Counted from the first letter of the stretch, positions 14,886-22,320 are shown. The stretch is 32,386 nt of DNA from an uncultured Alphaproteobacteria bacterium (GCA_944391345.1 CALXTE010000017.1:1-32386); one strand, 5' to 3'. Notes: a model not told the origin generated them from the sequence alone. Numbers and translations: made by a program.

Positions 14886-16748
14886 ATGAAACAGTTTAAG
14901 TCTATGGCGGTGTGGCTTGCCGCGTTGGTTATCTTGTCCGTGCTGATGAACGGCGCAGGTCCTTCTTATCAGGGAAAAGGGCAGTCGCTCGCTTTTTCTG
15001 ATTTTATGAATATGGCTGAAAATAAAAAAGTCAGCAGCGTGGTGATTGAAGGACCGCAAATTACCGGCGTTTTGAGTGATGGCAGTGCGTTTAATTCTTA
15101 TTCTCCCTATGATCCGAGCATGGTTGAAACCTTGCGCAAAAATGGGGTGAAGGTTGAGGCTCGGCCGCTGGATACGTCTTCTTCAACTTTTTGGAATGTG
15201 TTTATTTCTTGGTTTCCGATGATTTTGTTGGTCGGCGTGTGGATTTATTTCATGCGACAGGCAAACTCCGGCAATAATAAGGCCATGAGTTTTGGAAAGT
15301 CGCGCGCTCGTCTGATTGAAAATAACAAAAAAGTGACTTTTGCCGATGTGGCCGGTTGTGACGAATCGAAGCAAGAGCTCGAAGAGATTATCGACTTTTT
15401 GAAAGATCCGGCCAAATTTCAACGCTTGGGCGGAAAAATTCCGAAGGGCGTTTTGCTTGTAGGCCCTCCGGGAACCGGTAAAACCTTGTTGGCCAAAGCT
15501 GTGGCTGGTGAGGCTAATGTGCCGTTCTTCTCAATTTCAGGGTCAGACTTTGTGGAGATGTTTGTCGGTGTCGGTGCGTCACGCGTGCGTGATATGTTTG
15601 CTCAGGCGAAGAAAAATGCACCTTGCTTGTTGTTCATTGATGAAATCGATGCGGTTGGACGTCATCGCGGTGCCGGTCTTGGCGGCGGTAATGATGAGCG
15701 CGAGCAGACCTTGAACCAGCTCCTTGTCGAAATGGATGGTTTTGATGCCAATGAAAATGTGATTTTAATCGCGGCGACCAACCGTCCCGATGTTTTGGAT
15801 CCGGCTTTGCTGCGTCCGGGGCGTTTTGACCGTCAAGTTACGGTAGCGAACCCTGATGTTAAAGGTCGTGAGGAGATTTTGAAAGTTCATGTGCGCAAAG
15901 TTCCTTTGGCAAAAGATGTGAATTTGTCGGTTATTGCTCGCGGAACGCCGGGGTTCTCCGGTGCCGATTTGGCAAACCTTGTCAATGAAGCAGCCTTGCT
16001 GGCGGCGCGCAAAAATAAGCGCAAAGTTACCTCGAAAGATTTTGATGACGCCAAAGATAAAGTCCTTATGGGAAATGAGCGCAAGTCGATGGCAATGGAT
16101 GAAAAAGAGAAAAAACTCACCGCTTATCATGAGGCCGGACACGCGATTTGCGGTCTGTTTACCGAAGGGGCTGACCCTATTCACAAAGCGACGATTATTC
16201 CGCGCGGACGGGCGCTGGGTATGGTGCAATATCTGCCGGAAAAAGATCGTTATTCCTTCTCTCGGCAACAGATGTTGGCACGCCTTGTTTCGGTTATGGG
16301 CGGACGTGCAGCCGAAGAGCTTAAATTCGGTCATTCGGAGGTGACATCCGGTGCGTCTTCCGATATTGCGGCGGCGACAAATCTTGCACGTTCCATGGTG
16401 ACCGAATGGGGAATGAGCGACAAGCTCGGGCCGGTTCTTTATGCCGAAAATTCCGGTGAAGTCTTTTTAGGCAAGTCGGTTACGCAGAACAAAAATATGA
16501 GTGAAGACACCGCGCGTCTTGTTGATGCTGAAATCAAGTCCTTAGTGCTTGATGCGCATGATAAAGCCCTTGCTCTTCTTAAGGAAAAGAACACCGAGTG
16601 GGAGCGTTTGGCGCAAGCCCTCATTGAGTATGAAACCCTAACCGGAGAAGACATTGACAAGGTCATCAAAGGTGAGCCGATTGACATCACTCATGATGCG
16701 CCGGTGGCGGAGGAGAAGAGGACGCAGGCGTCTGTCCCCGAGCTATAA
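14886..16748 (+). CDS. ftsH: ATP-dependent zinc metalloprotease FtsH
   Basis: A 620-aa membrane-anchored AAA+ protease that degrades misfolded membrane proteins and regulators such as LpxC. There are two membrane segments (about 5-24 and 102-122) around a small periplasmic domain. Walker A GPPGTGKT is at 193-200, Walker B LLFIDEID at 248-255 and the second region of homology at about 298-316. The zinc site HEAGH is at 415-419, with D493 in SSDIAAA as the third ligand. AAGGA precedes the ATG. The stop codon lies where the palindromic repeat array begins, so the last few residues (about QASVPEL) may be encoded by repeat-derived DNA. Confidence 0.97.
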   Translation: MKQFKSMAVWLAALVILSVLMNGAGPSYQGKGQSLAFSDFMNMAENKKVSSVVIEGPQITGVLSDGSAFNSYSPYDPSMVETLRKNGVKVEARPLDTSSSTFWNVFISWFPMILLVGVWIYFMRQANSGNNKAMSFGKSRARLIENNKKVTFADVAGCDESKQELEEIIDFLKDPAKFQRLGGKIPKGVLLVGPPGTGKTLLAKAVAGEANVPFFSISGSDFVEMFVGVGASRVRDMFAQAKKNAPCLLFIDEIDAVGRHRGAGLGGGNDEREQTLNQLLVEMDGFDANENVILIAATNRPDVLDPALLRPGRFDRQVTVANPDVKGREEILKVHVRKVPLAKDVNLSVIARGTPGFSGADLANLVNEAALLAARKNKRKVTSKDFDDAKDKVLMGNERKSMAMDEKEKKLTAYHEAGHAICGLFTEGADPIHKATIIPRGRALGMVQYLPEKDRYSFSRQQMLARLVSVMGGRAAEELKFGHSEVTSGASSDIAAATNLARSMVTEWGMSDKLGPVLYAENSGEVFLGKSVTQNKNMSEDTARLVDAEIKSLVLDAHDKALALLKEKNTEWERLAQALIEYETLTGEDIDKVIKGEPIDITHDAPVAEEKRTQASVPEL

Positions 16749-16873
16749 AAAAGCTCGCTCTGAGGTCGACTAATACAGATTTTGCGGATAGGAAAAATGC
16801 TCATGTACTACTGTGTACACTGCGCTTTTTCCTTCCTTAAATCTTATTATTCGACTCACATATCAAGCTTTTT
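16747..16873. repeat. Palindromic repeat unit 1
   Basis: About 127 bp that can fold end to end: AAAAAGCT pairs with AGCTTTTT, GTCGACTAATA-CAGATTT with AAATCTTATTATTCGAC, GGAAAAA with TTTTTCC, and a GTAC-TACTGT-GTAC tip. It begins at the ftsH stop, so it may also end the ftsH transcript. Confidence 0.8.
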
Positions 16874-16874
16874 G

Positions 16875-16999
16875 AAAAACTCGTGTAATGGTCGATTAGT
16901 GCGTTGTCTTCGGGTCAAAAGTTTCCTCACGTACTACTCTGTACGCTGCGGTACTTTTGCCCTTGACGCCTACTACTCGACTCATTCTCCAAACTTTTT
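16875..16999. repeat. Palindromic repeat unit 2
   Basis: About 125 bp, directly adjoining unit 1. The tip CACGTAC-TACTCT-GTACGCTG is shared with units 1 and 3. The inner arm GGGTCAAAAGT / ACTTTTGCCC and the outer arm GTCGATTAGTG / CTACTACTCGAC differ in sequence from the other units, yet each still pairs with its own partner. Confidence 0.8.
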
Positions 17000-17041
17000 G
17001 AAAAAAACTGTGTATAACAGCACATCTAGAGGCATTTTACT

Positions 17042-17166
17042 AAAAGCTCGTATAACGGGCAACTAATACAGATTTCGCAGGTCTCCGACATCCTCACGTA
17101 CTGCTCTGTACGCTGTGGTGTCGTCGCCCTTAAATCTTATTATTTGCCTCGTTCTCCGAGCTTTTA
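17042..17166. repeat. Palindromic repeat unit 3
   Basis: About 125 bp, 42 bp after unit 2. The outer arms AAAAGCTCG / CGAGCTTTT and GGCAACTAATA-CAGATTT / AAATCTTATTATTTGCC and the inner arm CGACA / TGTCG surround the tip CACGTAC-TGCTCT-GTACGCTG. The array fills most of the 541-bp gap between ftsH and the 17290 gene; the remainder holds only the promoter and leader of that gene. Confidence 0.8.
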
Positions 17167-17219
17167 CAAAGCGCGTGCAATGGCTAACTTATAGAAAATT
17201 TATTTTGTCTAAATTTGGG

Positions 17220-17248
17220 TTGACATTTGGTGCCGGATTTGTTACTTC
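17220..17248 (+). promoter_or_regulatory. Sigma70-like promoter of the 17290 gene
   Basis: TTGACA (17220-17225), 17-bp spacer, TACTTC (17243-17248): perfect -35, weak -10. The leader TTTATTATTAATTTAAA has no Shine-Dalgarno. Confidence 0.6.
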
Positions 17249-17289
17249 TTGTTTGTTCATTTTATTATTAATTTAAACATTATAAATTT

Positions 17290-18075
17290 ATGGAAAAAAA
17301 TTATTATTTTATTATCGGTCAAAAGAATCTTGATGTGGTGGAAGCCATTAAGCTTTTAGAGGCTTATCATTTGCCGTATCGGTGTTTGGAATCGCCTTAT
17401 ATCTTTACAAAAGCCGAAGAGGACGCGCTTAAGCAACAAGGCCATGAGCCTTATTATGTTCATGTGGCATATCGTTCTTTTCCGGATGAAGAGGAAAAAT
17501 TTGACAGTTCCTTCCTTTATCGGTTAGTCGGTTTGTTGAATAAACCCGTTTGGGATTGGCAGCATGATGTGATGATTTATTGCGAAAAGCCTTTTGCAAA
17601 AGAGTGGTCAAATCGACTTCGTGGTTTTGTGATACGTGGCTGTTCGCGCTCGTATATTGAAAAATTGCAAGCTGAAAATCGGAAAGCTTTGGGTTTTGAT
17701 GACAGGGCGGAAGAAACGGCTATTCAGGCCGTGGACGAGGCAATGAAGCGTTTTTCATCAAATCGGGACTATTTGATTGTTCACTGGGATTATAAGCCAA
17801 AACATTCGGAATTTGAAAGCTTTTTGCCGGTGTTAGACCGAGTTTTCTGGTTGCAGAATTTTGTAAACGTTCTGATTGTAACGTCGGAATGTGCTTTGTA
17901 TTACGGCTATCGGAATATTGCTTGTGAAATGGTTACTTTTGGCACGGCGACGGCCTGCGTTACGGATAATATGACGGATTTTCTTTATTCGATTGCTCAT
18001 CATCGAATGGAAGATGCCGAGAAGTTCTTACAAACCAAAACAGCCGAACTCCGCAAGCTTGGTCTTTTGTGGTAA
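17290..18075 (+). CDS. Unknown protein between ftsH and glmM
   Basis: A 261-aa soluble protein, unrecognised, with no signal peptide. It opens MEKNYYFIIGQKNLDVVEAI and is rich in Tyr, Trp and Phe (VWDWQHD near 92, YLIVHWDYKPKH near 165). The C-terminal third (MEDAEKFLQTKTAELRKLGLLW) is predicted helical. No catalytic motif is evident. It is a single-gene unit with its own promoter, an SD-less leader almost the same as that of the 11274 gene, and a strong terminator. It interrupts the ftsH-glmM neighbourhood, and three palindromic repeats lie just upstream. Confidence 0.82.
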   Translation: MEKNYYFIIGQKNLDVVEAIKLLEAYHLPYRCLESPYIFTKAEEDALKQQGHEPYYVHVAYRSFPDEEEKFDSSFLYRLVGLLNKPVWDWQHDVMIYCEKPFAKEWSNRLRGFVIRGCSRSYIEKLQAENRKALGFDDRAEETAIQAVDEAMKRFSSNRDYLIVHWDYKPKHSEFESFLPVLDRVFWLQNFVNVLIVTSECALYYGYRNIACEMVTFGTATACVTDNMTDFLYSIAHHRMEDAEKFLQTKTAELRKLGLLW

Positions 18076-18082
18076 AACCTTA

Positions 18083-18114
18083 GGAGAAAGGAAAATTCCT
18101 TTCTCCTTTTTTTT
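18083..18114 (+). terminator. Intrinsic terminator after the 17290 gene
   Basis: GGAGAAAGGAA-AA-TTCCTTTCTCC followed by eight T, 7 bp after the stop. Confidence 0.93.
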
Positions 18115-18227
18115 GTTACAATCTTTAATATCTTGTTATCGGTATAACCGCAGGAAGGGCTTGTCGATCGGGTTTTTTGTGTTTATGATGTTGCTATATT
18201 TTTTATTAAAGAGAGAGGGATTTTTTT

Positions 18228-19574
18228 ATGAGTGATAAATTATTTGGAACAGACGGTGTGCGCGGGGTGGCCAATCAATTTCCGATGACGGCAGATTTTG
18301 CGCTTAAACTGGCGATGGCGGCCGGAAATTTGGTTTGCACGTCAAAGAAAAAAGTTGCGATTGCCCGTGATACCCGAATTTCGGGAAAAATGCTCGAATC
18401 GGCTTTGGCTTCCGGTTTTATGGCGGCCGGTGTTGATGTGTTGCTGCTCGGGGTTTTGCCAACGCCGGCTTTGACCACGGTCACGCCGACGCTTGATGTT
18501 GATATGGCGGTGATGATTACCGCGTCACACAACCCGTATCATGACAATGGCATTAAACTAATCAATGCTCAAGGCGATAAGTTTTCTGATGAAGATACCG
18601 CCAAAATTGAAGCGGTGCTGAAAGCCGAAGATTTTTCTCTTTCTCCTGATAATATCGGGCAAGTGACGGAAGTTCCCGACGCGGTTGTCGCTTATTTGGA
18701 CAAGGTTTTGCCAATAGTCGGCTCAGAAGAACAGCCGCTTAAAGGCTTGCGCATTGTGCTTGATTGTGCTAATGGGGCTTTTTATAAAATTATGCCCGAG
18801 ATTTTTATGAATCTTGGGGCCGGTGTGATTGCTTTGGCGCATGAACCTGATGGTTGTAACATCAACAAAGACTGCGGCTCTCAGCATATTGATAATATGC
18901 TCAAAGTCGTTAAAGAAGCTCATGCTCATCTCGGTATTGCTTGCGACGGAGACGGAGACCGAATCATTGTTTGCAACGAAAAAGGGGAAAAAGTTGCGAG
19001 CGAACAGTTGATTGCCTTTATTGCTCAAAGCATGAAAGATCAGGGGGTGCTTAACAATCGTCCGGTGGTTTCGACAATCGTTTCTAATACCGGATTAGAC
19101 AGTTTTATCCGTTCTTTGGGGGTTGAATATTATGCGACCAAAGTCGGCGAACGCTATGTGATTGAAAAGATGAAAGAAGTCAAAGCTGCTGTCGGCGGTG
19201 AAGAATCGGGACATGTGGTTTTGGGAGATTATTCAAAAACCGGTGATGCTTTGGTTGTCGGCTTGTTCTTGAGTTTGGCTCTGGTCAACAGCAAAAAGAA
19301 AATGAGCGAGTTGTTTCCGGTCTTTTCTTTGGAGCCGGTGGCGGCGTTTAATCTGCGTTTTGCTGATAATGCCGTGGTTAAAAAAATTATGGCCGATGAA
19401 CAGGTTTTGAAAGCAGCCGATGAGGCTTCGCAAAAAGTTGCGGCCTGTGGTCGCGTGGTTTTCCGTGCCTCTGGGACGGAGCCGGTGGTTCGTATTTGGG
19501 TTGGCGGCAAAGATGAAACTTTGGTTAATGAGGCGGCTGCCGATATTAAAAAAGCCGTTGAACAAGCCGCCTAA
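18228..19574 (+). CDS. glmM: Phosphoglucosamine mutase GlmM
   Basis: A 448-aa cytosolic enzyme that converts glucosamine-6-phosphate to glucosamine-1-phosphate for UDP-GlcNAc, peptidoglycan and LPS synthesis. The phosphoserine loop is ITASHNPYHDNGIK, with S100 as the phosphorylated residue. Metal ligands D240, D242 and D244 are in CDGDGDR, and the phosphate-binding FRASGTEPVVRIW is near the C terminus. Length is normal. The Shine-Dalgarno GAGAGAGGGA precedes the ATG. The gene is convergent with the DUF1566-like gene and shares a hairpin with it. Confidence 0.97.
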   Translation: MSDKLFGTDGVRGVANQFPMTADFALKLAMAAGNLVCTSKKKVAIARDTRISGKMLESALASGFMAAGVDVLLLGVLPTPALTTVTPTLDVDMAVMITASHNPYHDNGIKLINAQGDKFSDEDTAKIEAVLKAEDFSLSPDNIGQVTEVPDAVVAYLDKVLPIVGSEEQPLKGLRIVLDCANGAFYKIMPEIFMNLGAGVIALAHEPDGCNINKDCGSQHIDNMLKVVKEAHAHLGIACDGDGDRIIVCNEKGEKVASEQLIAFIAQSMKDQGVLNNRPVVSTIVSNTGLDSFIRSLGVEYYATKVGERYVIEKMKEVKAAVGGEESGHVVLGDYSKTGDALVVGLFLSLALVNSKKKMSELFPVFSLEPVAAFNLRFADNAVVKKIMADEQVLKAADEASQKVAACGRVVFRASGTEPVVRIWVGGKDETLVNEAAADIKKAVEQAA

Positions 19575-19595
19575 ATTTTGAGTTTTAGTTGCATG

Positions 19596-19629
19596 AAAAA
19601 AACGCGGGGATTTTCTCCTCGCGTTTTTT
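19596..19629. terminator. Bidirectional hairpin between glmM and the 19645 gene
   Basis: ACGCGGGGA / TCCTCGCGT (9 bp, one G-T pair) with a TTTTC loop, A-run on one side and T-run on the other. On the minus strand it lies about 20 bp after the stop of the DUF1566-like gene, with loop GAAAA. That is also where some diversity-generating retroelements have a target-recognition hairpin. Confidence 0.85.
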
Positions 19630-19644
19630 GCTGAAGATAAAAAC

Positions 19645-20496
19645 CTAAAAAGCGAGGACGGGGCGGACCACGTAGCTGCCACTCTTACCGCCGTAGCTGT
19701 TCAAACCGTAGCTACTGCTAAAGTTTGAGGTCCACGCGTTGCGACTATTGAGCTCGGACGACGACCAAGCGTAGGTGCTGGTTGTGAATTTTGTCCCACC
19801 GGCTTTGGTAAAACCTGAATTAATTGCATCTTGGTTATTATAATATGAGGTAAATATTCCTGCTGCCGGTAGGCACCAATCGCCCGCACTCGTTCCTTCT
19901 GTTTTATACTCATTTGCCGCCCACACAGCTGGATATTTACTCTTATTCCCCGCTGCCATTATCTTTGCACTATTAGCGCAACTTCCTATATCATTTTGTG
20001 CTACTTCAGCTGAATTATAGTTTGACAGTGTCGGAATATCCGTGGCATATCCTCCCCATTCATAGTTTCCTATCGATTTTAGAGCCATTACCTGCCCATG
20101 CCCTAAACCATCATCGTAGACAACAACGCCTATCGGCGTTTTACTACTATCCAATTCTATGGAACAGGTCCAATCTGAATAGAATATGTTTCCTACTCCA
20201 CAGAATTTTAATGCACTATTCGGTCTTGTTACTATTACCTCTACTTCTTCGACTTTTTTCTCTATCTCCGTTATTTTATTTGTTTGTTCTGTTATCTTAT
20301 TCGTTAATTCTGTGATTTTATTTGCCAAATCACAATTCCAATAATTGCCAAACGGACATTTAATTCCGTTGGTGCAGCTTGATGTGCTGGTATAACCAAG
20401 GGAGGAACAAGTCGGGGTTGGAACGCAGGTTTGGGCTTGAGTTATGCCGCAACTTAAGACAAGGGCTGTCGTGGTGTAGTAGAATATTCTTTTCAT
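19645..20496 (-). CDS. Secreted coiled-coil protein with C-terminal DUF1566/Lcl-like domain; candidate variable protein
   Basis: A 283-aa exported protein. The ATG at 20496 has AGGAGA just upstream; the earlier ATG (20511) lies inside that ribosome site. After the signal peptide (cut near TQA-Q, about residue 22) comes a short Cys-rich module (CVPTPTCSSLGY ... CPFGNYWNC), then a coiled coil of three repeats of about seven residues (LTNKITE, QTNKITE, IEKKVEE). The C-terminal ~180 residues resemble the DUF1566/Lcl_C type: GDWCLPAAGIF, YAWSSSE, and the terminal VVRPVLAF. The last ~140 bp are far richer in GC and C-ending codons than the rest and consist largely of AGC, AAC, TAC and GGC codons. 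It is co-oriented with the Cys-rich gene upstream and probably surface exposed. Confidence 0.78.
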   Translation of the reverse strand: MKRIFYYTTTALVLSCGITQAQTCVPTPTCSSLGYTSTSSCTNGIKCPFGNYWNCDLANKITELTNKITEQTNKITEIEKKVEEVEVIVTRPNSALKFCGVGNIFYSDWTCSIELDSSKTPIGVVVYDDGLGHGQVMALKSIGNYEWGGYATDIPTLSNYNSAEVAQNDIGSCANSAKIMAAGNKSKYPAVWAANEYKTEGTSAGDWCLPAAGIFTSYYNNQDAINSGFTKAGGTKFTTSTYAWSSSELNSRNAWTSNFSSSYGLNSYGGKSGSYVVRPVLAF

Positions 20497-20512
20497 TTTT
20501 GTTCTCCTCATT

Positions 20513-21325
20513 TTAATAAGCTGGGCAAAAGCCGCAATAATAAGTATAATTGTTTTGGCAGGTGGTCATATACCACAAACCCGAACATTCCTCATATTCG
20601 CAATTCATGCCTTGTGGGCAAGTCGTGTATTTTCCCAAGTTCGGGCAAGGTTTGCAGTTGTCATATTTGATTGTATTACCGGACTGACAGGTTTCTGCGT
20701 CTGCTTCTCCGCCCATTGAGCCGCAATCTTGAAAGCCGTCGCAAGGATTGGGTTTGACTTTGTATTTCTTGATGCCATCACAGTCGAGGCAGACTTCGCC
20801 GTCTTGGACATAACCTTCGGGGATTGTGGTATAATCATATCCGGCGCCGCAAGGGGTGCAATCACAAGAGGCATATTTGCCGCCGCAAGCTTCGCCAACA
20901 CCATAATAAGGCGCTTCGCAAGTGATATAACCCGACGGACAAGCTTTAACGCAATCAGAATAATAAGCGCCATAGGGACATTTTTTGCCACCGGGTTTAT
21001 AGCCGTCGGGGCAATTGGTTACTGTATATCCTTCATTATGACAGCGATTAAGCGGGTTTAAATCATAGTCCGGCGGATTGTTTGAATTATTACCAAAGAT
21101 ATTGTCTTCGCATTCGGACATATCGGTTACAAAGCAGACGGCAGCTAATTGAATTTCAGAAAGTGAAGGCAAACGCGGAGAAGAATAAAGGTGGGTGTGA
21201 AGCGTGTCGGCAAGGTGTGTTTCATCTATGATAAAAGAAATATCAGCTTTGGCGTTGCTTGGCAAAAGTCCTGTCACCAAACATAACGCCGCGGTCAGAA
21301 CCGCCTTTTGTCGTGAGATAAACAT
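20513..21325 (-). CDS. Cysteine-rich secreted protein
   Basis: A 270-aa protein with an N-terminal signal peptide (cut near SNAKA-D, residues 24-26) and about 30 cysteines in CPxG-type modules: CPDGYKPGGKKCPYGAYY, CPSGYITCEAPYYG, CTPCGAGYDY, CLDCDGIKKY. The start at 21325 has AGGAGA upstream; as in the next gene, an earlier ATG (21340) overlaps that site. The modules recall disulfide-stabilised surface or adhesin repeats, but I cannot name the family. The N-terminal segment AAVCFVTDMSECEDNIFG is clearly related to the truncated gene at 32025. Promoter at 21360-21388; the DUF1566-like gene follows after 16 bp and is probably co-transcribed. Confidence 0.78.
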   Translation of the reverse strand: MFISRQKAVLTAALCLVTGLLPSNAKADISFIIDETHLADTLHTHLYSSPRLPSLSEIQLAAVCFVTDMSECEDNIFGNNSNNPPDYDLNPLNRCHNEGYTVTNCPDGYKPGGKKCPYGAYYSDCVKACPSGYITCEAPYYGVGEACGGKYASCDCTPCGAGYDYTTIPEGYVQDGEVCLDCDGIKKYKVKPNPCDGFQDCGSMGGEADAETCQSGNTIKYDNCKPCPNLGKYTTCPQGMNCEYEECSGLWYMTTCQNNYTYYCGFCPAY

Positions 21326-21359
21326 AATACTTCTCCTCATAGTTTGCCTTCACGACTCG

Positions 21360-21388
21360 ATTATATCATAAAATTGCTAAGCGTGCAA
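21360..21388 (-). promoter_or_regulatory. Sigma70-like promoter of the Cys-rich/DUF1566 operon
   Basis: On the minus strand: TTGCAC (21388-21383), 17-bp spacer, perfect TATAAT (21365-21360). It is followed by CGAGTCGTGAAGGCA, which is nearly repeated after the promoter of the paralogous gene at 32025. Confidence 0.8.
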
Positions 21389-21508
21389 GATGATTTTTAT
21401 TTTGAGATGGGAGAGTGGCGAAAAAAATTTCTTGATTTTTTTTAAGTCTTTATTTACTTTACAGGGCGTAAACTGCAAGCAGTTGGAGTTTGTTTTTCAG
21501 GAGGCTCT

Positions 21509-21721
21509 ATGAATAGTCGTATTGTTGAAAATTTTGATTGGTCTAAATATAGCTCTAAGCCTCAAGTTCGCCGCGGTAATATGGAACTGATTGCCGCTAC
21601 CGTTATTAAAGGCGGCGAAATTGTTTCTACGCCTTCTCGTCAGCGCTTTGTTTGGCCGCGCAGCTTTGAAGAAAGTAATAGTCGTATTCTTTCTCGGCGC
21701 GTGTGGGGGCAGGCTAAATAA
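21509..21721 (+). CDS. Small basic protein of unknown function
   Basis: A 70-aa, Arg- and Ser-rich soluble protein (MNSRIVENFDWSKYSSKPQV ... RQRFVWPRSFEESNSRILSR). A perfect AGGAGG lies 5 nt before the ATG, which makes translation very likely despite the short length. The stop touches the ATG of the next gene (21722), so the two are coupled. No family recognised. Confidence 0.75.
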   Translation: MNSRIVENFDWSKYSSKPQVRRGNMELIAATVIKGGEIVSTPSRQRFVWPRSFEESNSRILSRRVWGQAK

Positions 21722-22042
21722 ATGTTTCGCGGATTGGCGGCTTTGTTTTCTTCCGGAATTTTGCTTAATCCCGTGGCTTTGCTGGCGCTTGTTCTCGGGT
21801 TGATTGAAGGGGGAAAGTTTGATTCAGAGCAGTTGGTTGAATTTTTTACCAGTTGGCCGATTTATGCTTTGGCTGTTTTTGCCGCGGTTCTGTATAATTT
21901 TACTTTAGCACGCCGCTATCGTGATGAAAGCGAAACGACTCTCGATTATGCAAAAATGATTGTTAATTCGCTCGGAACGGCAGTTTCTTTTATGGTCATT
22001 AATACCTTAGCCGTTTTGTTTATTAACTTTATTGTTTGGTAA
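21722..22042 (+). CDS. Small membrane protein of unknown function
   Basis: A 106-aa protein with three hydrophobic segments at about 8-25, 44-62 and 84-105, and a charged loop RRYRDESETTLDYAK at about 64-80. It starts at the base after the stop of the 70-aa gene, with GGGGGCAGG upstream, and is followed by a terminator. The pair forms a two-gene operon divergent from the Cys-rich operon. Confidence 0.75.
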   Translation: MFRGLAALFSSGILLNPVALLALVLGLIEGGKFDSEQLVEFFTSWPIYALAVFAAVLYNFTLARRYRDESETTLDYAKMIVNSLGTAVSFMVINTLAVLFINFIVW

Positions 22043-22046
22043 ATTA

Positions 22047-22080
22047 AAAAACCTCTTTGAGATGATTCAAAGAGGTTTTT
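22047..22080. terminator. Bidirectional terminator between the 21722 and 22094 genes
   Basis: AAAACCTCTTTGA / TCAAAGAGGTTTTT with a six-base loop. A-run and T-run flank the stem, so it serves both convergent genes. Confidence 0.92.
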
Positions 22081-22093
22081 ATAGGATATATCT

Positions 22094-22267
22094 CTATAAC
22101 GATATGTCAACATTCGTGCCGACAGTCGATGAGCTTGGTACTGAGCGGTCAGGGTCTAATAAGGTCTCTATTACCTGCTGCTGTGCATCAATCTGTTGTT
22201 TTACCAGTGACATCTGCATCTCTTGTACGGCAAGGGCATATGAACTTATTGCACCTAATTCAGCCAT
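22094..22267 (-). CDS. YjfB-like putative motility protein
   Basis: A 57-aa protein. The ATG at 22267 has GGAG nine bases upstream; the frame continues further upstream but without a ribosome site. The pattern is that of the short YjfB putative-motility family: an N-terminal helix (LGAISSYALAVQEMQMSLVK), a glutamine-rich helix (QQIDAQQQVIETLL), then the C-terminal VGTNVDISL, comparable to the usual LGxxIDxxx ending. The family is defined by association with motility genes and has no known biochemistry. No other flagellar or chemotaxis genes are in the window. Confidence 0.65.
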   Translation of the reverse strand: MAELGAISSYALAVQEMQMSLVKQQIDAQQQVIETLLDPDRSVPSSSTVGTNVDISL

Positions 22268-22320
22268 GTTGTTTCTCCATTTATGTTTGCTTCTTGCATT
22301 TATCCTTACTATCAAGATTA

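Noticed and set aside
15765-16334. 189-aa minus-strand frame within ftsH
   Set aside because: Antisense to the conserved ATPase and zinc-site region; no ribosome site or family signature.
16782-17066. 94-aa open frame in the palindromic array as a gene
   Set aside because: No ribosome site, and it is made entirely of repeat units 1 and 2 plus spacer; kept only as an observation about the repeats.
16747-17166. CRISPR array
   Set aside because: The units are ~125 bp, palindromic and without regular spacers; no cas genes are present.
19645-21340. Insertion sequence or prophage around the Cys-rich genes
   Set aside because: No transposase, integrase, terminal inverted repeats or phage structural genes can be seen.
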